From Margaritispora aquatica (lineage: Eukaryota; Ascomycota; Leotiomycetes; Helotiales; Discinellaceae), in contig VJWN01000004.1 of NCBI GenBank assembly GCA_007644065.1, positions 744,001 through 808,000 on the forward strand: a DNA stretch of 64,000 bases. Direction: 5' to 3'. Shown here one piece after another: positions 25,364 through 38,495 of the stretch (positions are counted from its first letter, which is position 1; the number at the start of each line of letters is the position of its first letter). The notes below the pieces were generated by a model. That model ran no database searches. It saw nothing but the letters and a program-made list of their open reading frames with translations, and was not told the DNA's origin. The position numbers were made by a program, and so were the translations under genes.

Positions 25364-26037
25364 CGTCGCAATTAGGATTAGAGTGCAATATCAAATGTTC
25401 AAAAGGCAACTTGTTGACTTTGAATTTGTGGTGAACAATATGGGAATGTATTTGTGGTGTGTAAGTAGGTGGTTTGCTGAAGATGTGAAGCTCCCCGCTA
25501 AATCCAGCCCTGGCCTGAATCAAACGTCACTTCTGAGCCTCGCCGTTGCGTACACTCCGCCACAAAAAGTGAGTGCTGCTACCACCACCCAACGTCTCGA
25601 ATTAGGCTCCAACAATGTCACGAATTCCCAAACATTATGAATGTATATATGTGCCCTTCTGACTAATAAATTGGTTTCTAATAACTTGTAGATTTTTATG
25701 ACATCTATGTTTGGAGCAGAAAACTAGATTGGACGCTGAAATTTATCATTGCCAATTCCAACATGCCTTGTCTGATTGAACGACTAGATCTACTGTACAT
25801 ATAAACATGCCCATGGCTTGCAGCAGAGGCAAATGGCATTATGAGAGCCCCAATCAAGAGGCAGTGATCCACGCAAGACACGACGGAACCCCCAGACGCT
25901 ATGCTTCCAAAGACAGTGAACCTCCTGGGGAAATATTTCAACCAGGCCCCTTCAAACCATCCCAGTTCGAGTATTCCTTGAACTCCATCCTTTATGCCAT
26001 AACCCCAAAGAAATATTGTTCGAGACTTGCCAATCAT
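25364..26037. other. Promoter of hse1 / 3' region of the Zds-type gene
   Basis: Both flanking genes point left, so this holds the hse1 promoter and the terminator region of the Zds-type gene. ORFs here overlap the hse1 start and look non-coding. Confidence 0.5.
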
Positions 26038-29000
26038 TCACCACATATCATCATCATCCTCTTCATGGCGATCATGCTGATCTGAGTCCCCGTATGAATA
26101 ATAATCTTTCCCCTGTCTCCCATACTGGTCTTGCTCGCCGTACCCGTTTTCTGAGTCTTGGTGAGATGGATTGTGTTGCGCAGCTCTTGACTGTGGCCGG
26201 TTAGAGCTTTGCTCGTAAATTTGCGAATCATCCACATAGTCAACCCCTTCCTTGGAATTATGAGATTGGGGCTGAGACTGTGCTTGTGGTTGAGGTGTTG
26301 GTTGCGATGGTTCCTCTGCATACTGTGTTATGCCCTTAAGCAAGATTAGCTCGAGGACCGAAGGTCAGATAAGATTCACTTACAGAGTGGTAATCATAGC
26401 GGTACTGCTCTCCACCATTTTCTTGCTGCTGCTGCAACAATTGCTGTTCCTTCTCCTTCTTGCGTTTCTCTGCTTCTTGCTTTTTCTGCAAAGCTGACTG
26501 AGGGATCTGCATCTGAGGATGCATCTGCTGGACTTTGGCTAAGTAGGAGTACATGAAGTTACTTAGTAGCACTTGACTATGTAAAGCACGCCGTGGGTTC
26601 GCCAATTTGATGTGAGCCATTCTGTATATGGCTCTCTCCTCTAGTATCGAAAACCTGGTCCAATTGTAGTCAATATCCGGTTTGAGCTGGCGATGTGGCG
26701 GGTCTGGTGACAAAGTCCGTAGTGAACTCCCTTTCTTCCCACCAGAATCACGATCGCCTTTCTTCTTACTGCTACTGAAAAATGAAGAGAACAAGCCGTC
26801 TTTTTCCTTCTTCGTTTCTCCACCGGACTTGCGGCTGCTCTCTTTTTTCCTTTCATCTACCAGCTTGTTGTCGAGGCTTTCACGGTCCAGTAGAATGCTT
26901 TCTCTTCCTCTGACCGCCCCAGTATCCATAGTAGATTGAAGCACATCGAGACGAGCAGTATCATGTGATTTATCAACACTGGCTTTGGCCTTGTTTCTTT
27001 TATTCTCCTCTTCCTTCTTCTTATCCTTCTTTTCCTTTTCGTCACTATTCTTAAACCATCCCCAGCTTGGTTTCCGAGAAGTAGAAGTTTCGTCATCCTT
27101 ATCTTTTTTGCTGCGCTTTTCAGGCTTCTTTTCCTCGAGAGTTGGAATAAAGGTCAGTGCATCAGTCCTTCCACTACTCCCAGGCAAAGGTGAAGGACTC
27201 TGGGATAGCTCATTCAGAGTCTGTGATGGAGCTGCAGGTTTTGGAATAACCTGAGGACTGGAAGAGTTTTGCCGATCCAATGCAGGTCGCCTACTGGACC
27301 TGGCAGGAGGCTCAGGCGGTGTCTGTATTTGTGGCACGGGCTGCTGCGAGGAAGATCGTTCGGGAAATTGATGTATCGTCTTGGGCTGTAGTGGTTCTTC
27401 ATCGTCCTCGGGCGGTGGTGGAGTCTCAATGATACGGGGAACTGGGGAATCATTCCGTGGGAACGTGTTGCTTCTGGGTAGTGAGCCTAGTTGGGGAAGT
27501 GGAGGAACAGGCTCTTGTAGAGGCTGTGAAACTATATCCTTCTTCTCAATTGCTGCATCATCCTGTGTATTCTCAACTTTGGGGGGTGATGCAGTGTGCT
27601 GATTTTGCATACGACGTCCTCCACGACCTGGACGAGAGAAGTTCTCTGTGGTAGTCGGTTCGGATTGCACTTTGGTCAAAGGAAAGCCAATCGAGGGACG
27701 GCCATCAATAGGGGATGAAGCAGGGGAATCCTCTGCATCTGTTTCCGCTCTCATTGTCCCGGCTCTCTTCGAGAATGGAACCCGTTCGCCTTTTCGTAGA
27801 CTGCCTTTTCGATAAGTAGTATGTTTCGATCTCCTCAATCCAACTCCGGGGGCTTGCGGCAGGATAGGCATATCTTCACTTAACGGCACCTCAACGTTTC
27901 TCGGTTGCCGTTTGGCGGTATCTAAAGTCAATTTCTGCATTGCCTTCGTTGGATCTCGAACCAGAGCATCTAGATCCTGCAAATCCGAAATTTTCAACCC
28001 GGGCATTAAGTGTGACGATAAAGATTTCTTTCTTTCTAGCTGGTCGGCGCCATCACTATATCCTACCGCTCCTCGCCCACCCTCGTTGTTAATTTGTCGA
28101 GAAAGCATCGACTTCTTCCTACGGAGACTGCTTCCAGAGACGCTGCTTTCCATGCCGTCTGGCGAAAGACTTGCCTGTTCTCCCGAGCGTCGCTTGATCG
28201 ATTGAACTCTCTTCTCTAGAAATGATTTGAATTCCATAGGCGCAAGTTCTGGGTGAACCCTCGCAGGCACCCAGAATAATCTTGAAGGATCATCCTCATC
28301 ATCATCGCCAGTCGGGGCTACTGATAGAGAGACGCCTTGGAATGATGGAAGATCTGGATCACTTGTATTTCCTACATCCATAGAAACACGTCGTAGTGCT
28401 TGGAGATTCCTAAGCTCTTGCTGAACAGCCGCTGGGTCCGACTCATAGTCAATATCGTTAAGAGGAAATTGAGTGCTGCCAGCATCCGAACCATTCCGAT
28501 CTCTCAAAGATAAAGTCGGCGACAGCGCACCCTTCTCGAAAGACATGCTCCGCGGGCTTTGGATCATCATGGGAGAGTTATGCGATTTATTCGACGAGGA
28601 TCCGTTCGTGTTTAGTGTCGGCCTTGTCCTCAAAGCTTTCTGACCATCGAAATATGTTTCCCCAGCTTCGAGAGACTCGTGGAGTGGAGAGGTAACAAAG
28701 CTGAGCGGGCGCGAGTCGCGCTTCGAATAATCATCATCGCCATACATGTCTCCAATTGCCTCCGTTACGTGGTGATTGCTATCACTTATCGATAGTTGAG
28801 CACCATGTCCCCTTCTGTTGGCGAAGCTTCCGCCAATATCTCGAGGTCTGGATGAGGTCTGTGGAGAGAATATTGTGGTTAGTCAAATGACGAAGTGAAT
28901 TATGAGGGTCAAGTTCATGTAAACTGTCGTGCAACACCGTATGCCAGTGTGCAAGAATAGCAGATGATTTCGCAGATCTGCTATATGGGTAGGGAAACAA

Positions 29001-29103
29001 GTAGGTCTAGAACGTTGTATGGAGATGATCTTGGTAGCTGGCGGGCAGTGGGTGACTACTTTGGTATGTGAATATTACGGAAGGCTACACCACGTACCTT
29101 CAT
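26038..29103 (-). CDS. Zds C-terminal-domain protein (polarity/mitotic regulator)
   Basis: Three exons (29098-29103, 26384-28858, 26038-26334) code 925 aa. The first coding exon is just ATG AAG, followed by a 239-nt intron with a TGACTAAC branch. Its acceptor opens a frame reading TSSRPRDIGGSFANRRG. An internal start at 28747 is possible but would discard this. Most of the protein is Ser/Pro/Lys-rich and disordered, with an FWVPARVHPELAPMEFKSFLEK segment near 170-190. The conserved block is at about 735-785 (WTRFSILEERAIYRMAHIKLANPRRALHSQV split over two lines of the alignment), the Zds C-terminal domain. In yeast Zds1/Zds2 bind PP2A-Cdc55 and act in mitotic exit and cell polarity. The tail is Gln- then Asp-rich. 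Confidence 0.85.
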
Positions 29104-29674
29104 CGAGAGGTGACAAGAAAGTCGTAGGAGAACCCCCCTTGCTGCACTGCAACTAGCACTAAATGCTCAATTCGTTGTGGGAGCGTTGATCTCATCGAGC
29201 TGTTTGTCGGACCGTCCAGCTTGGCGTGAGGAGCAGGAGAAGTGATGTCTCGCTTGGTTGGTAGGTAGGTTGGTATATTCAAGGCGAGCGTCGCAATATT
29301 ATGGTCGCATGGCGGATATATGTCGAGTCTAAGGTAAGTCGGATTCTAGGTAGGTAAGTAGGTTACCTAGAAAGTTTTAGGTTTGAAGATGTGAGATCTT
29401 GGAAGGAGTCAAGATGCAGTTGGATTGTGCAGCACATCAGCTGCAGGTTGACCACTGACCACTGAACACTGGATATTGGACACTGGACGAGTCTCCCAGC
29501 CAGTGTGAAATGGAACAAAGTCGAAAGTAGTTAGTTACTGGCACGACTGGGGTGGACACTGACCAAGCCAAGACACCCCAAGACACCCAAGACACCCTAG
29601 ACAACTCAAGACACCACCCAAAAATCAAAGGGCTTCCGGATGTTGGGCGTCTGGGAATTAGGTAAGCAACACTA

Positions 29675-29702
29675 ACTATACACTATACACTATACACTAT
29701 AC
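29675..29702. repeat. ACTATAC heptamer tandem repeat, 4 copies
   Basis: Four perfect head-to-tail copies of ACTATAC. Confidence 0.9.
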
Positions 29703-30348
29703 TGGATTCATACTTCATACTTGCTGTACTTACTTGTACTGTGCAAGACTTGTGCATCCCATTCATTCACGAATGGAATGGAATGGTTCTCCTGTACCTT
29801 GCTTGGACTTGGACTCTCTAAATGTAAGGTACGTATGTAGACTATAAAAGTACGTATATCCATGAAGGTGAAGAGACTTACAGTACAATGAAAAGAAGAG
29901 GAAAGGTCTATTAACTCTCATATCATTATCATTGTCATTATTATTATCGTTATTGTCTTCATCCCATAATCGAGCCGAGCCCCGATCTCGAGCTAGTTGG
30001 CGCTCTGGACTTTTCCTTTGATTTGTCTCATTCTGCCATATCCACCGGGTGCTATTCGTTGTCACCTCCCACCACCACTCAGGGGGACTTGGATTATTGA
30101 CGAAAATACAATATATGTACTGTACCTGATATTTGTGACGATTGATTCAGAGATCCGATGAATTCAGATTACTAGCCGCCTACAGTTCTTCATGTCTTTC
30201 CTTCGCTCTATCTGTTGATCGGTTGATCGTTGTCAAGCCTGACAACGTGATAGCTCCATACCGGTAGGAAAATCCTTTTTCCTTCTAGAAGCCCCCAGTT
30301 TCTTTTGCTACCCAACTTCAACGGCGTTGTCATGCTGTGCTTTGACAA

Positions 30349-30376
30349 TTGACAGTTGACAGTTGACAGTTGACAG
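30349..30376. repeat. TTGACAG heptamer tandem repeat, 4 copies
   Basis: Four perfect copies of TTGACAG, preceded by a related TTGACAA. Confidence 0.9.
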
Positions 30377-31380
30377 CAGAGAGGGGTGAGCTGCAAGGAA
30401 ACATCATGAACAGCTTGGGTCATCGGGTTGGTTCCGATTTCACATTAAGCTATACATATGCCACTATTCTCCGTATCTTGATATATCTCCATATCTCTCG
30501 CCCCTTTTGGCATTTAAGCGCTTGACGATTCGAGTCAGATCCGGTCATGGCCGAACTGGGTCAAACACCACATCTCAACCTCCAGAAGTGGAGCATTGGT
30601 ATTTCGTTTGAAAGGGGGCAATCCCCGCTGCCTTCGAAAGAATTCCGTGTTTTTGTCAATACTTCGTTGTCGTCATCCATTATATTTCGTTCAAACAATT
30701 CCAGTGTTGCAAAGAATACATAGCGAGGTCCACTTGTTAGACTGATGGCAGCAAGACGCGAAGACAAAGCTTTTCATCGTCAGAGATGTGAGGGATTCAT
30801 TTCTCCCAATATATCACAACATGTGGCAACACTCCGAGGGCCTCGAGGTCAAAAAGGCATAACTTGTATTTGAGGATTGAAGCTTTGTTTTCTCTCGGCA
30901 CCGATGAGCGACCCCTTGATTCCTGCACCCCGCAATCACCACCGGCAAGATGTCGCAAGTGAGAAAGTTTTGACCCCTGAGCGGGAGGTGAATCCCTTGT
31001 GGCACAGCTTATAGTTGTTTAGCCGTTGCATTCTCACCATGGAAAATCTTGCTTCAATCCGGTTGTGCGGCTCTCTTGCTAGGTTTCTTTAGATACACTG
31101 TTAGACCGAGTTTGCGATGCCTGCATATCTGCACCCCGCTACCCCATGATGTGAATGAGCAAGTACTCTCTACAACGTCTAGGGAAGATTTTGGCTTTTA
31201 CCGAGCCACCGGAGGAGGAATCTTGTTCGGCTCAATTGAGCACCGAAATATGGTATATCGTCGTAGACTTTTTCCTTAGGAGCTCTATCCGTGTTGATGA
31301 GTTAATATATAATGACCTTCTTGTCTTCCCCATGTTAGGCTCTATCGAAGTTCCAAGTGACGGCATCTGACACCAGAAAT

Positions 31381-33808
31381 ATGGCACAATTTTTGGCAAT
31401 TGCGTTACTTCTCATACAGCTGGTAGCTGCTCAAAGTTGTTGGAAGAGCACTAACTGTAGTGGTTCTTCGACTGCAGCTTTCCCCGGTGTGTGGGATTCC
31501 AATATCTACGCCCCTACGTCCAGGAAATTTCCCCCAGCATCTATTCTATCACTCCAAACAAGAAACACCATCTCAAACTATACCGGTATCAACGTGCTTG
31601 CGAAAAATGGTTCAAGCGTAGTTCTGGACTTTGGAATAGAGGTTGGAGGTTTGATTTCGTTCAATTACACATCAACTGGAGCAGGATCCATCGGGCTGGC
31701 TTTCACTGAAAGTAAGAAATGGGTTGGAGAATGGTCTGACTTCTCGAATGGTGGATTTACGCCAGATGGTGCCCTCTACTCGACATTCTCGTCCGCTGGT
31801 ACCTACAATTATACGCAACCAGATATCAAGCTGCGTGGTGGATTCCGCTACATAACGTTGTTTTTGCTCACCAATACCTCCTCTGTGGTGAACATTAGCA
31901 ACGTGCAGGTTACCATTGGCTTCCAGCCAACTTGGTCGAATCTGAGAGCATACCAAGGATATTTCCACTGTAGCGATGAAGAGCTAAACAAGATATGGTA
32001 CAGTGGCGCATATACTTTACAAACAAATTCTGTGCCAGTGGGGACTGGACGCCACAGTGAGTCCTTTTACTTTTCTAACTATCTTTCAACATAACAATAG
32101 AAGCTCACTAGAATGTGCTTAACTGAGTGCGATCTTCCATTTCATTCATCTGGCATTAACTCTTAGCGGTGTCTATGGTCGATATTAGCAATCCACCTAG
32201 TCTTGAAATAGTTGGCTGATTTGATTTGCTGACAGGTCCTGCAATCAAAAACTCATGGCAAAATGATGGTGTACTCGGCCCTGGTGATACCATCATGGTT
32301 GACGGAGCCAAGCGAGATCGAGCAGTATGGCCAGGTATGTGTTCTACAATGTTCAACCCTTTTATGGTTCGATGTTTGACTTGTTACAGGCGACATGGGA
32401 ATAGCAGTGCCTTCAACATTTGTTTCCACTGGCGAACTTGTGTCGGTCAAAAACTCTTTGCAAGTCATGTACGACTACCAAGTAAGTCGGTTGAGTCTAG
32501 AGCACCAGTCTTTATTGCTGACAATGAAAGAATCCTACCACTGGTGCTTTTCCTGAAGCTGGTCCTCCACTGCTTCAGTTGGGATCAGACACATATCACA
32601 TGTGGACCATGATTGGGACTTATAATTACGTTCTCTACACCAACGATACTGCATTCCTTCAACAGAATTGGGCGAAGTATTTGCTTGCAATGGACTTCAT
32701 CTACGGCAAAGTTACATACCAAAGCGGCCTACTCAACGTCACAGGTCTCCGAGACTGGGCAAGATGGCAAACAGGATACAATAACAGCCAGGCTCAGATG
32801 ATGTAAATGCCCTAATAAGATTGATAATATGCGCTAACACAAATCAAGCCTCTACAAGACTCTTACCACCGGAGCCGATCTTGCATCTTGGACAAACAAA
32901 GGCAATCTTACTACAACATGGAGAAGCCGGGCTGTGAGTCTACGCGCAGCTATCAACACCTACTGCTGGAATTCTACCTACGGAGCATTCAAAGACAACG
33001 CAACCACCACCGTTCTATATCCCCAAGATGCCAATAGCATGGCCATTCTCTTCGGCATCACCAACAGCACATCGCAAGCCCAATCCATCTCCACCAATCT
33101 TCTCAAGAACTGGACTCCTATTGGCGCCGAAACTCCGGAGCTCCCTGGAAACATCTCGCCTTTCATCTCAAGTTTCGAAATCCAAGCCCATTTCACCATC
33201 GGCCAGACAGCGCGAGCATTAGAGCTGATCAGGAGATCTTGGGGCTGGTATCTGAATCATCCTAATGGTACTGGAAGCACCGTCATTGAGGGTTATAGAA
33301 CGGATGGATCATTCTCCTATCGAGCTGAGCGCGGGTACAAGTATTCTGAGAGTTATGTCTCGCATGCACAGTATGTTAAATCCATGCAGTCCTTGATTTC
33401 CTTACCCAAAACCGGATACTAACAACTCGCAGCGGCTGGTCAGCCGGTCCCACCTCCGCGTTAACAGAATTCGTTCTTGGCCTCAGCGTCATCACACCCT
33501 TAGGAGCAACATGGAGAATCGCACCCCAATTCGGCGACCTCACCCGCGCCGAAGGAGGCTTTGTCACCGGACTGGGGAAGTTTCAAACGGGTTGGAAACT
33601 GCTGAACGGGAGCTACACGCTGAGCTACAACGTACCGCTCGGCACGACGGGTGTCGTTGTGCTGCCGTATTTGGTTGCTGGGAAATTCCCGACTGTCCAG
33701 GTTAATGGCCATAACATCCCAAAGTCGATGCGTGCTTATACTTCGGCGAGTGGTGATGGGGTTGTGCTGGCTGTTGAGGGGGGAAAGGTGTCGTTTGCTG
33801 TTAGCTAA
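31381..33808 (+). CDS. Secreted GH78 alpha-L-rhamnosidase
   Basis: Six exons (31381-32056, 32236-32334, 32390-32481, 32531-32802, 32849-33370, 33433-33808) give 678 aa with all phases correct. The ATG at 31381 starts a signal peptide (MAQFLAIALLLIQLVAAQ). The frame upstream has only GTG. An N-terminal beta-sandwich (about 40-200) precedes the (alpha/alpha)6 barrel. The barrel carries the GH78 hallmark DGAKRDRAVWPGD, YHMWTMIGTYNYVLY, RDWARW and, across the last intron, SHAHGWSAGPTSALTEFVLG. A C-terminal beta domain follows. Many NxS/T sites agree with secretion. Role by family: release of terminal rhamnose from plant pectin (RG-I) or rhamnosylated glycosides outside the cell. Intron 1 (179 nt) is long for this locus. 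Exon 1 could hide alternative splicing. Confidence 0.92.
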
Positions 33809-35413
33809 GTACCTTAGCTAGAGAGAGTTGGTCACGACATAATTGACTGTCAAAGTTAATACCATGTAGAAGTGCTTGTCTCCTTGCCTTCACACTATAT
33901 CTCGGATATTTGTGTTGGACCATGAATGCTAGCAATGTGACCCGGATTCAAATGGTGAGTACCTTGCACTGTCTGTCCGTAGAGGATCTCCACAATCTCC
34001 TTGTGGTTATAGATATAGTATATAATAACGCGACTGAGTTCTCCGTTGGGATCGCCTACTGATCTCGATGGTCATTTAGTATTATGTTTATATCTACCAC
34101 ATTACGAATGTTACTGCATATGGGTAATTGCACTGGCAGGCAGGCTCTTATGGTGAAACTATGAGATTTCGCATTTATGGTTCCAATTGTGATTGTCTAT
34201 CAATACTTTGCTTTTATAAGGAAACGGGGCAGAATCATTCAAGATCCAAGTACAGGAGTTGGCCGTGAATCTGATACTGACCAACACCACAAAATGCCAC
34301 CATTGTAACTTCTGTCCACGAGTTCTTCAATACTCCTCGCTTATCAAAAATGTCTGAGGAACAACAATAGATCCTTCTGATCGTCAGCGGAAAATTTTGT
34401 CAGCACCACTTCCAGACAGCCCTGCAGATCACATCCGGCATGTGGCATTCCTCACGGGTCCTTCTGCCCTGTTTTCCACGTCCAAAAGCGAGCTAAGGAC
34501 GTCGAGACAATATTTCAATGCACGAAAAACCTTCTCATTACTGGGGTGTCAAGTCCAAAGGTGGATTCAGGGTCTCCCAAATGCCGTAATTTTTCAGAGC
34601 CTAGACTGGCTTTTCCCGCACTTGGGCTGTGGCTATGCATGCTTGTCTGGATTATAGTGGTGGTGTGAACTTTACACCGGAGTGGGCGAGCGAATGGAGT
34701 GGTGATAGCGGTAATCGTCTGATGTGTTGGATGGTTTGGATGGTTTGAGTCTGATGTGCGGCAGCATTGGGGGTTTGGAGAAGAAAGCATTGTCCCAAAG
34801 GAGAGGAGGGGAAAAGCTAACTACGTCATCGAAAATGAAGGAGATATACCCGACTGCAACAACGACAACAACAACAACAACAACAACAACATTGACACTA
34901 GCTCAAGCCTCAAATTCAACCCCTCAATTCCTTGATATACTCTAGCCCCTCGCACTTCAAACTTCTAGTTCTCAATACATTCGAAACTACTTGCTCAAAC
35001 CCCCACTTCCAAGTCCTTTATACATTCTTGACTTTCCTACGAAGATACAGAACAGGACAGAACAAGCTGAAGTAAGTCAACGACCATGCATCTCAATTAT
35101 CCGAGTCCATACCCAGCCCGGTCACACAGTGTCCCCCCAAGATCACTGGCAAATTGGCACATTCGTACTTCGTTCAGCAGCACAAGGATCTGACGATTTG
35201 CACCAGGATACTGATTGACACCCGAACGAACGAACGACCCCACCACCTCCGCAAAAGAAATTACCATACACGACAGTGAGTTCAACAGTCCAACAGCGCC
35301 GTCGTGCTTCTGTTGCTTTCCCTCTCGTCGCTCCTCCTCCTCCTCTCAATTCCACCATCCCAAAGAACTTCAGCAATAGCAATAGCAGCAAACGCGAGAA
35401 ACAGTCGTTAACC
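33809..35413. other. Spacer and leader of the Slm1-type gene
   Basis: No gene seen. An ACA trinucleotide tract is at 34856-34890. The last 400 bases are CT/CA-rich and probably transcribed leader of the next gene. A GTGAGT at about 35276 could be a donor of a 5' UTR intron. Confidence 0.45.
34856..34890. repeat. ACA trinucleotide repeat
   Basis: About eleven ACA units with one ACG interruption near the left end. Confidence 0.9.
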
Positions 35414-37402
35414 ATGATGCGCAAACAGGCTACCATTATGTCTGCTGAAAAGACGGTTGGTTCGGGTTCGCATCCCGTCACCATGCCGGTGCGCTCGACC
35501 AGCATGCAGAGCACCGCGAGCGATGATGCGGTACCGTCCGCGGATCCTAAGGATGTGAGTTTGATTTTATATACAATTCTGGGGGGTTCCGACTGGAAAA
35601 GCTGCATTGTTTGAGGAGTGCAACAAGTCTGCTGGCACCTGGGGGTGGGAGAGTACAGGTGGAATCAACTGCCAGTCATGGAAACAAGGAGACAGGGTTT
35701 GAATTACTGTCCACCATTTTTGGATTGATCGAAAGTGCTCTAAGTAATACGTTTGTACACGATTGCTATGCAGATGCCAGCAGTTTAGCTATATTTCTTG
35801 GAACAGAAAGCGCGATCCTGGTGGACAGACGTAAGCTCAGCAAGTGTGGCCAAAAATCGAGGACATTATTTCTTTGACCCTAACATCAATTATTCCAATA
35901 TGTTTTTAGCACAAGCTAATCAAGACCTTTCACAGACCACTGAGCTTCTCGCCGAGCGCTTGCAAGCATGGAAACATGCTGTAGGATATCTCGAGGAGTT
36001 TGTCACAGCTACAGAAAAAATCCAAAAGGCACACGCGAAGGAGTATGAGAAAGTGTTGAAGGTATGCGTTATAATTTCTTGTAATGCGAATCTTTGCTGA
36101 CAGGAATCAAAGACCATCTCAAACCCATTGAGGGAAGGCCACCATTTTGACCAGAACTTAGGAGGTATCGCGGGATTGTTCGAAAACATGAGGCAGAATA
36201 CCCAAGGAATGGTGAACACTCATATCGAAACTGAGAAGAACTTGAAGGGCTCCGTCCTACCCATCTTGGACCGCCTACACAAGGAAATCAAGAACAAATC
36301 GAAAGAATTGGCTTCCGGAGCAGCAAAGAGTGCAAAGGAGGTTGAGAAAGCACGAAATATCACTCAAAAGCACATTGAACTCCTGGGTCAACAGACAGCT
36401 ACTTTCGAATCTCACGGGGGAAAGATGAATGCAGCCGATGATCCATACGTTGTAAACCGAGGAATTATACATCGTTTAGGTACACAGGTCATGGCAGAGA
36501 ACAACAACAAGCACGACTTGATTTCAGTTCAGCAAAATTTTGCTCAATTCGAGGCTCACGTCATCGAGGTCATTCAAACTACAATGGGCTCTTTCAACCA
36601 ATTTGTTGGTGGACAGGCTCAAAAGATTGAGCAACTTTATGCAGACATGCTTGGTACTGCTCAAGTCATTCCTGCAAACTACGAATGGGAAAACTTTGTG
36701 CAAAGAAGTGGATCTATGCTTGTTGATCCTAACTCTCCAGACCGAACAATTGATTCTATCCGATTCGCAAACGAAGACCACAAGGCTACCAAGCCCATGA
36801 TCGAGGGTACTTTGGAGCGAAAATCTCGCAACAAGCTGTCATTCTCAGGATACTCCACTGGATACTATGTTGTGACGCCATCTCGCTTCTTGCACGAATT
36901 TAAGGACAACGACAATGTCCGCAAAGACCCAACTCCAGAACTCTCGATTTATCTCCCAGATGCCGTGATTGGCGCAGTCAGTGGCGAGAAGTTCAACGTG
37001 AAGGGCAAGGACGTCAGCAAGGGCATTGGAAGCAAGCTCTCCGGCTCATCTGAAATTCACTTCAAGGCACACACTGCTGCCGATGCCGTCAAGTGGTTTG
37101 AGGTCATCAGTTCGGTCGCAGGAGCTGCACCCCATTTACCTGGTGGAAGTAGCGACCCAGTATCTCCAATCAGCCCTATTGAGAAGAGGCAGACAATCCC
37201 ACCTGCGTACAGTGACGAGAAGCACCCCGCCCCAGTCCAAACTGCTGGTATCACAGGAGGCGAGACAGTTGCCAGCCCGACAGTTGCGAGCCCTACAGTT
37301 GTAAGTCCGACAGTTGCAAGTCCTACTGCACCAGTTGCCGCTCCAACTACACAAGTTGCCAGCCCAACCACTGCCACTGCGCCTATTGTCCCCAAAGAAT
37401 AA
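35414..37402 (+). CDS. Slm1/Slm2-type F-BAR and PH domain protein (TORC2/PIP2 effector)
   Basis: Model: exons 35414-35554, 35936-36061, 36104-37402, total 521 aa. After a Ser/Thr-rich start, the BAR-like region runs about 48-290: LLAERLQAWKHAVGYLEEFV, GHHFDQNLGGIAGLFENM, KNITQ-type KHIELLGQQTATFESHGG. The PH domain is at about 315-425 (EGTLERKSRNKLSFSGYSTGYYVVTPS). A tail with repeated VASPT units follows. Yeast Slm1/2 bind PI(4,5)P2 at eisosomes and carry TORC2 signalling and calcineurin input at the plasma membrane. The first intron is 381 nt, unusually long here. The acceptor after CTTTCACAG is chosen because it has a CTAAT branch and restores phase 0. An alternative acceptor at about 35787 would add about 50 unconserved residues. 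Confidence 0.87.
37264..37380 (+). repeat. In-frame GTTGCAAGTCCTACA-like coding repeat
   Basis: Imperfect 15-nt units coding V-A-S-P-T are repeated four to five times at the end of the Slm1-type gene. They form a Thr/Pro-rich tail of variable-length type. Confidence 0.75.
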
Positions 37403-38495
37403 ATTGGCCGTGGATGGAGGAAATCTGAAGAATTGGATTTCATATGACGAGAGGCACAGGAATGAAGGAGGACAGCGGTGGTAATTTTTAATGTACATTC
37501 TTGATGCTTCACCAGCTTAGCGTAATTGTGGAATTTAGTCTACTTTCACAAAATCACAACTTCTTGTTTATAATTCAAACTTGAGCATCATTTACATGAT
37601 TGTTTCCAATCGCACTCGTCACATTGAAAGTGAACTTCTGCTTTTAGTCTTATATCATGATTCCACACCAAACTAGTAGTTTTCGCTTAGACAAATACAA
37701 CCCCAACTTTCACTCGCCTCAACCTAAACATAAATCATATGCCTACAGCAAAGCCAAGCACAGCACAGAAAAACATAACCAGAGATCAGCAGGATCTTAC
37801 TGTGCCTTCTACCTAGATAATACCTTGCCTTACGTGAAAGATCATCTCAGCCTCCCAGCTTTCCCCTTCCTGTGATGGTGCAGTGCCGCAAGATCGACAC
37901 AAAGCCAAGACTAATAATGCCGTAGGTACCGTATCGGCGCATGGAACAGTCATCAAAGAAGGGTTGTTTGAGCGTTCTTGGGATCTTCGGCTGGCTTCTG
38001 ACGCGAGTTCACATTTCTCGCTGCATTGTTGTCGGGTTGGTTTTGGTGGTTGTAGGGGAGGGATCATTGGAGCGGGGATGTCATGATGGTGAGTAAGGCT
38101 GTGGGAAGGCTTGGGAAGTGCTGCTTTGTGGATACAATGGATGAGATTGATGACCTGTGATGGTCTTTGATGGGTTGGTTGGTGCATTTCGAATGAATGT
38201 GACTTGTGATTATTGGAAGTATTTATGTGGAGAGTATGGCTGTGGAGGAAAGAGCTGCGGAGCTTTGATCTTGGGAGATGTGCTTAGACACTTGGTGCTT
38301 GCTTGAGTGGGGAAGGTTTATGTCAATGTTTACGAAGTGAGTGTGTATAAAACAAGCCTGTCCTCTTGAAATGAAAGTAATAAATTGAAGTTCTTTGCAC
38401 ATCAACCGTGAAACAAAGTTCACATCCGCGAAAATACCTAAGCGAGAATACACAATACAGTACCTATACCAAGAGAAAGAAACAAAGCAGTCGTC
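37403..38495. other. Spacer between the Slm1-type and LITAF genes
   Basis: No supported gene. Probably the 3' UTR of the Slm1-type gene followed by the LITAF promoter. Short ORFs on both strands have no recognisable content. Confidence 0.45.

Larger units (their letters stand above)
29104..31380. other. Divergent intergenic region with short tandem repeats
   Basis: 2.3 kb between a leftward and a rightward gene. It contains four 7-mer copies at 29675 and four at 30349, AGACACC-like repeats near 29.57-29.62 kb, and a possible F-box-like coding relic at 31.16-31.37 kb (see findings). No gene supported. Confidence 0.45.

Noticed and set aside
35798..36100. Independent 100-aa ORF in the Slm1-type gene
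   Set aside because: Its second half is exon 2 of that gene; the first half lies in the intron.
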